This document shows positions 60,080 through 64,000 of a DNA stretch of 64,000 nucleotides, one piece after another. Under the pieces are notes generated by a model. The model saw nothing but the letters and a program-made list of their open reading frames with translations, made no database searches and had not been told where the DNA came from. The DNA comes from an uncultured Lachnoclostridium sp. (GTDB lineage Bacteria > Bacillota > Clostridia > Lachnospirales > Lachnospiraceae): contig CAOJBY010000012.1 of NCBI GenBank assembly GCA_948330435.1, positions 52,653 to 116,652 of the forward strand, written 5' to 3'. The position numbers were made by a program, and so were the translations under genes. How positions within the stretch are numbered: position 1 is the first letter of the stretch; the number at the start of each line of letters is the position of its first letter.

Positions 60080-61345
60080 CTATCTTTCATATACAATCTT
60101 TCCACCACAAATCGTGTAGTGAACCCTGCCCTGAAGGGTTCTCCCCCGAAAAGGTGAATTTGCTGCCCTGGATGCAAATTCATCGACAGTCCAAAGTTCA
60201 TTTTCGTCAAAGATCACCAGATCCGCCAGTGCCCCTGGTACAATCCCCGGATAATCAAACCCATATAAAATCGCCGGATTCTTGCTCATCTTCTCCATCA
60301 GTTCCATCAATGTCAGATACCCCGGCTTCACAAGTTCTGTAATTCCAAGAGCCAATGCAGTCTCCAAGCCAATAATTCCACTGGGAGCCTCCGTAAGAGG
60401 ACGTGACTTTTCCTCCTGGCTATGAGGTGCATGATCGGTAGCTATGATATCAATGGTGCCATCCCGAAGTCCCTCTATAATCGACTGTCGATCCGCTTCT
60501 GTACGAAGGGGTGGATTCATCTTTGCACAGGTCCCCCACTCAAGGACCGCTTCCTCTGTCAAAGCAAAGTGATGGGGTGTTGCTTCAGCAAACACTTTTA
60601 CACCCTTTTTCTTAGCCTGGCGGACAGCCTCCACTGCTCCTTTTGCACTGATATGCTGAATATTAACTTTTGCTCCGGTTTCACTGGCCAGAACACAGTC
60701 TCTCTCTACAAGGCATACCTCCGCCAAAGCAGGTGAACCGCCAATCCCAAGTCTCTCTGATATAACACCCTGATTAATTCCGTTATTTTCAATGAAAGCC
60801 GGGTTTTCTTCATGAAGGCTGATAGGTGCCCCAAGACTGGCCGCTTTTTTCATGGCATTCCTAAGAAGTTCCTCATCCAGAATCGGGATCCCATCATCGG
60901 TAAAGCCTGCTGCTCCAAGATTCCACAGAATCTCCATATCCGCCAGCTTCTTCCCTTTCATTCCTTCCGTAACGCAGGCACAGGATTCCACATGAATTCC
61001 TGTCTTTTGCCCTTTCTGCAGTACATAGGCCAGGACCTCCGGACTATCCACTACCGGCTTCGTATTAGCCATGCATACTACTCTGGTATATCCACCTCTT
61101 GCTGCCGCTTTTGCTCCTGTCTCAATATCCTCTTTATAGGTAAGACCAGGATCCCGAAAATGCACATGGACATCTGTAAGCCCTGGTGCAGCAATCAAAC
61201 CGTGTCCATCCAGAATTCGTATACCATCTGCCGCTTCCAGCTTTGCATCTATGGATACAATTTTTCCATCTGCAATTAACAGATTTCCTCTCCCATCCCT
61301 GCCATGAGCCGGGTCCAGAACCCGAACATCCCGAATTCCAATCAT
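60080..61345 (-). CDS. pyrC: dihydroorotase
   Basis: 421-residue class I (PyrC) dihydroorotase, which closes carbamoyl-aspartate to dihydroorotate in pyrimidine synthesis. Metal-binding DVHVHFRDPG, the catalytic-loop region AAGFTDDGIPI, NIQHISAKGAVE, EATPHHFALTE and IIATDHAPHS are all in place. The start overlaps the end of the upstream lipoprotein gene as ATGA, giving tight coupling. No other pyrimidine gene is in the window. Confidence 0.95.
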   Translation of the reverse strand: MIGIRDVRVLDPAHGRDGRGNLLIADGKIVSIDAKLEAADGIRILDGHGLIAAPGLTDVHVHFRDPGLTYKEDIETGAKAAARGGYTRVVCMANTKPVVDSPEVLAYVLQKGQKTGIHVESCACVTEGMKGKKLADMEILWNLGAAGFTDDGIPILDEELLRNAMKKAASLGAPISLHEENPAFIENNGINQGVISERLGIGGSPALAEVCLVERDCVLASETGAKVNIQHISAKGAVEAVRQAKKKGVKVFAEATPHHFALTEEAVLEWGTCAKMNPPLRTEADRQSIIEGLRDGTIDIIATDHAPHSQEEKSRPLTEAPSGIIGLETALALGITELVKPGYLTLMELMEKMSKNPAILYGFDYPGIVPGALADLVIFDENELWTVDEFASRAANSPFRGRTLQGRVHYTICGGKIVYER

Positions 61346-62742
61346 TCCTCTTCCTCTTTGGATTCCAAAGTTTTATTCGCATATTCTACAAAGCTGTCCG
61401 TGGAATCCTTAACGCTATATTCTCCATTCAAAATCTCTGCCAGCATCTGATACCAGTATACCCGCATCTCTTCAAAGCCCTCTACCTGATTATAATAGGT
61501 CCCGCTATAAGGTAAAAGAGCCTCATAAAGAAGTGCCTGCTCATTCCCCCCATACACGTCTCCCATAGATGTACGCACCGGAAACGCACCGCTTCGAGCC
61601 ACATTCTCTGCCGCCACACTCTCATCATTGCATAAAAAGTCTACCAGATAACGGGCTGCTTCTTCCCGGCCCTCATCCTCTGTCTTAAAGATGCAGAAAC
61701 CATTCAACATATACTCAAGGCTGGGAATCCCATCTGCAGAAGGGTAAGGCATCACAACAACCTCCACTCCATTCTCAGACAGGGCCTGAGCATTACTCAA
61801 TGCCTGTGGCAGGCTCCAAAGAAGACAATAGGAGTTCTCACCATTCACAAAGGAAGAGACCGCATCTGCTCCTGAGGAGCCGGAGCCATTCAGAAGCCAT
61901 CCCTTATCCATCCATTCCTTTACCTTTGTTAATGCCTGCTGATTCGCCTCACTGTTCATGGTATAGGCAGTCCCATCCTCATTCATCAAACTGCCGTCAT
62001 AGAGATTCGTCAGAAAAGAACGGGTTGCATAATCTCCCGCAATTCCGGAACAATAAAGAACTCCGCTGTTAAACTCGGATTCCCCAAGCCGCTCCAAAAC
62101 CTGTTCAAAGGCCTCTGTAGTCCAAGTACAGGCCCCTTCCCGGTTCATCAGTTCTATGGCACCGGAGTTCTCTATCATGCTGCGGTTAAAAGCCATCACA
62201 TAATTAGAACCACTTAGTGGATACATCACATAGGCCCCATTGCTTCGGCAGGCACTCAGAATCCCCGGGCTTACCACATCGGAGGTCATTTCCTCTGTAA
62301 ACATAGGATCCAGATTCGCAAGAACTCCTTTCTTAGCATAACCTCCAATACGCCCTGGCTCGTCCAACAACACATCCGGCAGTTCCAGTCCTTCCCCCTC
62401 AATCAAATCCTCGATCTCATCCGGTCCTTCCGTATAATCCAGAATCCGAAGTTCCACCTGAATATTCGGATATTTTTTATTAAATTTCTCTATGAGAGCC
62501 TGTTCATAACTTCCATCCTCCTGCCCCTCATCCTGAACAAATACAGGATAAGTCCACCAGGTAATAGATGCCTCCAGATCCGAAACCGCTTCTATGGTTT
62601 CTTCCGGTTCCTCTGTCGCAGGCTCTTCCACCGCTTCTATCTCTATGTCATCGTCTTCTGACGTTTTTACCTTACAGCTGCTTATTCCCAAGACAAAAAT
62701 CCCACTCATAACAAGAGCTATTATTTTCTTCCAATTGTTCAT
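61342..62742 (-). CDS. extracellular solute-binding lipoprotein (ABC sugar-binding type 1)
   Basis: 466 residues. The signal peptide has a lipobox ISSC with Cys23, then an acidic linker (EDDDIEIEAVEEPATEEPEE). The mature domain begins ASITWWTYPVFVQDEG and contains EKFNKKYPNIQVELRILDYTEG, AFNRSMIENSGAIEL and a C-terminal helical lobe, like sugar- or glycerol-phosphate-binding proteins. It would capture a solute outside the membrane, but no permease or ATPase gene is adjacent. GGAGGTTAAGG lies before the ATG, and a good promoter is at 62764-62793. Its ligand is unknown; a link to pyrC is suggested only by overlap. Confidence 0.87.
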   Translation of the reverse strand: MNNWKKIIALVMSGIFVLGISSCKVKTSEDDDIEIEAVEEPATEEPEETIEAVSDLEASITWWTYPVFVQDEGQEDGSYEQALIEKFNKKYPNIQVELRILDYTEGPDEIEDLIEGEGLELPDVLLDEPGRIGGYAKKGVLANLDPMFTEEMTSDVVSPGILSACRSNGAYVMYPLSGSNYVMAFNRSMIENSGAIELMNREGACTWTTEAFEQVLERLGESEFNSGVLYCSGIAGDYATRSFLTNLYDGSLMNEDGTAYTMNSEANQQALTKVKEWMDKGWLLNGSGSSGADAVSSFVNGENSYCLLWSLPQALSNAQALSENGVEVVVMPYPSADGIPSLEYMLNGFCIFKTEDEGREEAARYLVDFLCNDESVAAENVARSGAFPVRTSMGDVYGGNEQALLYEALLPYSGTYYNQVEGFEEMRVYWYQMLAEILNGEYSVKDSTDSFVEYANKTLESKEEEE

Positions 62743-62763
62743 CCTTAACCTCCTGACTTCCCT

Positions 62764-62793
62764 ACTATATCATAAACTGGTATATCTTTTCAA
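62764..62793 (-). promoter_or_regulatory. promoter of the lipoprotein-pyrC unit
   Basis: TTGAAA (62788-62793), 18 bases, then TATAGT (62764-62769) with TG one base before it (extended -10) on the minus strand. Confidence 0.7.
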
Positions 62794-62807
62794 TACTGGC
62801 TTTCCGG

Positions 62808-62837
62808 TTGACAAGCATTTCCTTTTTCGTGTACAAT
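62808..62837 (+). promoter_or_regulatory. promoter of the E2-like gene
   Basis: A consensus TTGACA (62808-62813), 18 bases, then TACAAT (62832-62837). It is back to back with the promoter at 62764-62793. Confidence 0.8.
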
Positions 62838-62866
62838 GAATCCATACTAAGGAGGGAGTTTAACGA

Positions 62867-63781
62867 ATGAAACCTTTGGAAGGAAGAAGACGTCGTTTTG
62901 GCGATCGGAACGATGGTTTTCTCGTGCGGAATCTGGACCCCATGGGGAAGCTGATTCCATATATTATGAGAAGCAAGTCCGATAGCTGGGTACTGTTTGA
63001 GGATCGTATCGACATTACCCACACCCAAGAATTTCTGCATAAAATGCGTAAAAGTGAAATCCCAGGTCTTACTCTGTATCACATTGTCTTTGCCGCTATC
63101 GTGCGTACCTATTCCCAGGTCCCGGAATTAAACCGTTTTATTCAGCGTAATAATATCTATGCCCGGAATGAAATGAAAGGGTCTATGGTTGTTATGAAAG
63201 GAATGCAGCGAGACAGTGAACGCACCACCATTATGCCCCGCTTTGAAATGGATGCCACCTTGCCGGAAGTGGTCAAAGAGATTGAAGCATTGGCCAATCC
63301 CATTGACCGCACCAAAAAGGTCGCCGAGGACGAGAATCGAAATGATTTTGACAAACTGGAACTGGCTCTGGCCCTGATTCCCGGCTGGCTGATCCGTTTT
63401 GTATTTTCTCTTTTGAAGTTCCTGGATCGCTACGGCCTAATTCCCAGGAAAATCACAGGATTAAGTCCTTTTCACTCCAGTTTTTTTATCACAAATATGG
63501 GTTCCATCGGAATGCAGCCGGTGTATCACCATATCTATGAGTTTGGCACCATCTCCATCTTTGGTGCCATCGGAAGTAAGGAAACCGTTCATGAATTAGA
63601 TCGAAATGGCAATTTACGCCGCAAGACTTACCTGAATATGAAGTTTGTAGTAGATGAGCGAATCTGTGACGGTTTTGTCTATGCCATCGGATTTAAACAT
63701 ATTAAGAGTGGTATTTCCAAGCCGGAACAGCTTATGGAACGGCCAAAAGAAGTGATTCACGACAAAATTGACCGGCATTAA
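62867..63781 (+). CDS. 2-oxoacid dehydrogenase E2-like acyltransferase domain protein (CAT superfamily), active-site His replaced
   Basis: 304 residues with only the catalytic-domain part of E2 enzymes; no lipoyl or peripheral-subunit-binding domain. LTLYHIVFAAIVRTYSQVPELNRFI and SSFFITNMGSIGMQPVYHHI match the fold, the latter being the usual TxxNxG-type strand. The active-site motif, DHRxxDG in acting E2 and chloramphenicol acetyltransferase enzymes, reads DERICDG at residues 263-269, so the catalytic His is Glu264. It may be inactive or catalyse a different reaction. GGAGGG precedes the ATG. No E1 or E3 gene is nearby. Confidence 0.8.
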   Translation: MKPLEGRRRRFGDRNDGFLVRNLDPMGKLIPYIMRSKSDSWVLFEDRIDITHTQEFLHKMRKSEIPGLTLYHIVFAAIVRTYSQVPELNRFIQRNNIYARNEMKGSMVVMKGMQRDSERTTIMPRFEMDATLPEVVKEIEALANPIDRTKKVAEDENRNDFDKLELALALIPGWLIRFVFSLLKFLDRYGLIPRKITGLSPFHSSFFITNMGSIGMQPVYHHIYEFGTISIFGAIGSKETVHELDRNGNLRRKTYLNMKFVVDERICDGFVYAIGFKHIKSGISKPEQLMERPKEVIHDKIDRH

Positions 63782-63793
63782 TTTGCCGGTCAA
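63764..63793 (-). terminator. terminator of the tRNA-Leu transcript, overlapping the E2-like stop
   Basis: TTGACCGGC (63768-63776) and GCCGGTCAA (63785-63793) form a perfect nine-pair stem with an eight-base loop. On the minus strand it is followed by UUUUGU. It also forms a hairpin at the end of the plus-strand gene, without a U-tract there. Confidence 0.75.
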
Positions 63794-63806
63794 ACTATAC
63801 ATCAAG

Positions 63807-63889
63807 TGCGGATAACAGGACTTGAACCTGCACGGGGGTTGCCCACCAGAACCTAAATCTGGCGCGTCTGCCAATTCCGCCATATCCGC
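63807..63889 (-). tRNA. tRNA-Leu (anticodon UAG)
   Basis: 83 nt on the minus strand. The acceptor stem is GCGGATA/TATCCGC with discriminator A; the D-arm sequence is GGCGGAATTGGCAGACGC. The anticodon stem CCAGA/TCTGG carries loop TTTAGGT (UAG). A long variable arm is present, as expected for leucine, and the T-arm GCAGG-TTCAAGT-CCTGT is intact. The CCA end is not encoded. Confidence 0.95.
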
Positions 63890-63895
63890 TTGTAG

Positions 63896-63937
63896 AAAAA
63901 TCGAGACCGCAAACCAACTATCGTGGATTACGGTCTC
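63896..63937 (-). terminator. terminator between tRNA-Lys and tRNA-Leu
   Basis: On the minus strand, GAGACCG pairs with CGGTCTC. The stem extends inward through a G-U pair, AA/TT and CC/GG with one T-T mismatch, closing a six-base loop. GA and five U follow. It implies that tRNA-Lys has its own transcript end. Confidence 0.78.
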
Positions 63938-63941
63938 TTCA

Positions 63942-64000
63942 TGAAGCATCGGGGATTCGAACCCCGGACAACTTGATTAAAAGTCAAGTGCTCTACCGAC
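63942..64000 (-). tRNA. tRNA-Lys (anticodon UUU), 5' end cut by window edge
   Basis: The minus strand shows GTCGGTAGAGCA (D-arm end), anticodon stem CTTGA/TCAAG with loop CTTTTAA (UUU), T-arm CGGGG-TTCGAAT-CCCCG and the 3' acceptor strand ATGCTTC plus discriminator A. The 5' acceptor strand is outside the window. CCA is not encoded. Confidence 0.93.

Overview
The window looks like a chromosomal segment of a spore-forming Clostridia, most likely a Lachnospiraceae gut bacterium. Support: an alpha/beta-type small acid-soluble spore protein gene, a stand-alone Spo0A-C-type DNA-binding protein, a tig-clpP-clpX-lon-ysxC block in clostridial order, a DUF4364 gene, a LoaP-type NusG paralogue and strong AGGAGG-type ribosome binding sites. 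No transposase, integrase, phage gene or CRISPR array is visible. The left half (about 1-29 kb) reads visibly richer in A+T than the right half.

Region 1 (1 to about 31.2 kb, all minus strand) is a surface-polysaccharide locus, read from right to left. It opens with a PglF/WbpM-type UDP-GlcNAc 4,6-dehydratase (own promoter near 31.24 kb). A second promoter near 29.29 kb and a structured leader then precede loaP. Next come a sugar-phosphate transferase, an NAD-dependent epimerase, glycosyltransferases, two acyltransferases, a GT11 fucosyltransferase, a Wzy-like polymerase, a Wzz-like protein with a degenerate kinase domain and a Wzx-like flippase. After these lies a complete legionaminic acid pathway of the GDP-sugar type (legB, legC, ptmE, legH/neuD, legI, legG, legF), mixed with an acetyltransferase, two Gfo/Idh/MocA oxidoreductases and a PseA/WbpG-type amidotransferase. 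It ends with a candidate nonulosonate transferase and a GT4 enzyme. A well-formed internal promoter near 4.77 kb starts a second unit: DegT aminotransferase, second sugar-phosphate transferase, GT4, WbpA-like dehydrogenase and a WecB-like epimerase cut by the window edge. Poly-G/C tracts of 7, 8 and 9 bases lie inside three of the glycan genes.

Region 2 (31.3-47.1 kb, minus) is one reading frame of 5277 codons. It encodes a secreted megaprotein with a signal peptide, a Gly/Thr/Glu-rich linker made of 33-bp repeats, an M6-like HEXXH metalloprotease, a propeller-like region, a transglutaminase-like domain with a Cys-His-Asp triad, about 2,900 residues of cell-wall/glucan-binding repeats, a fibronectin III domain and a C-terminal glycosidase-like domain (DUF5722 type) with two candidate catalytic glutamates. 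It sits directly upstream of the polysaccharide genes and is the most striking object in the window.

Region 3 (47.3-64 kb) is mostly housekeeping. On the plus strand are the Spo0A-C-like gene, a radical SAM gene and DUF4364. On the minus strand is a proteostasis run, tig-clpP-clpX-lon-ysxC-AI-2E transporter-MATE. Then follow the SASP gene, a DJ-1/PfpI protein, a CYTH protein, an XRE regulator, pyrC coupled to a sugar-type solute-binding lipoprotein, an E2-like acyltransferase whose active-site histidine is replaced, and two tRNA genes (Leu-UAG, and Lys-UUU cut by the right edge) with hairpin terminators. No gene-free stretch exceeds 300 bases.
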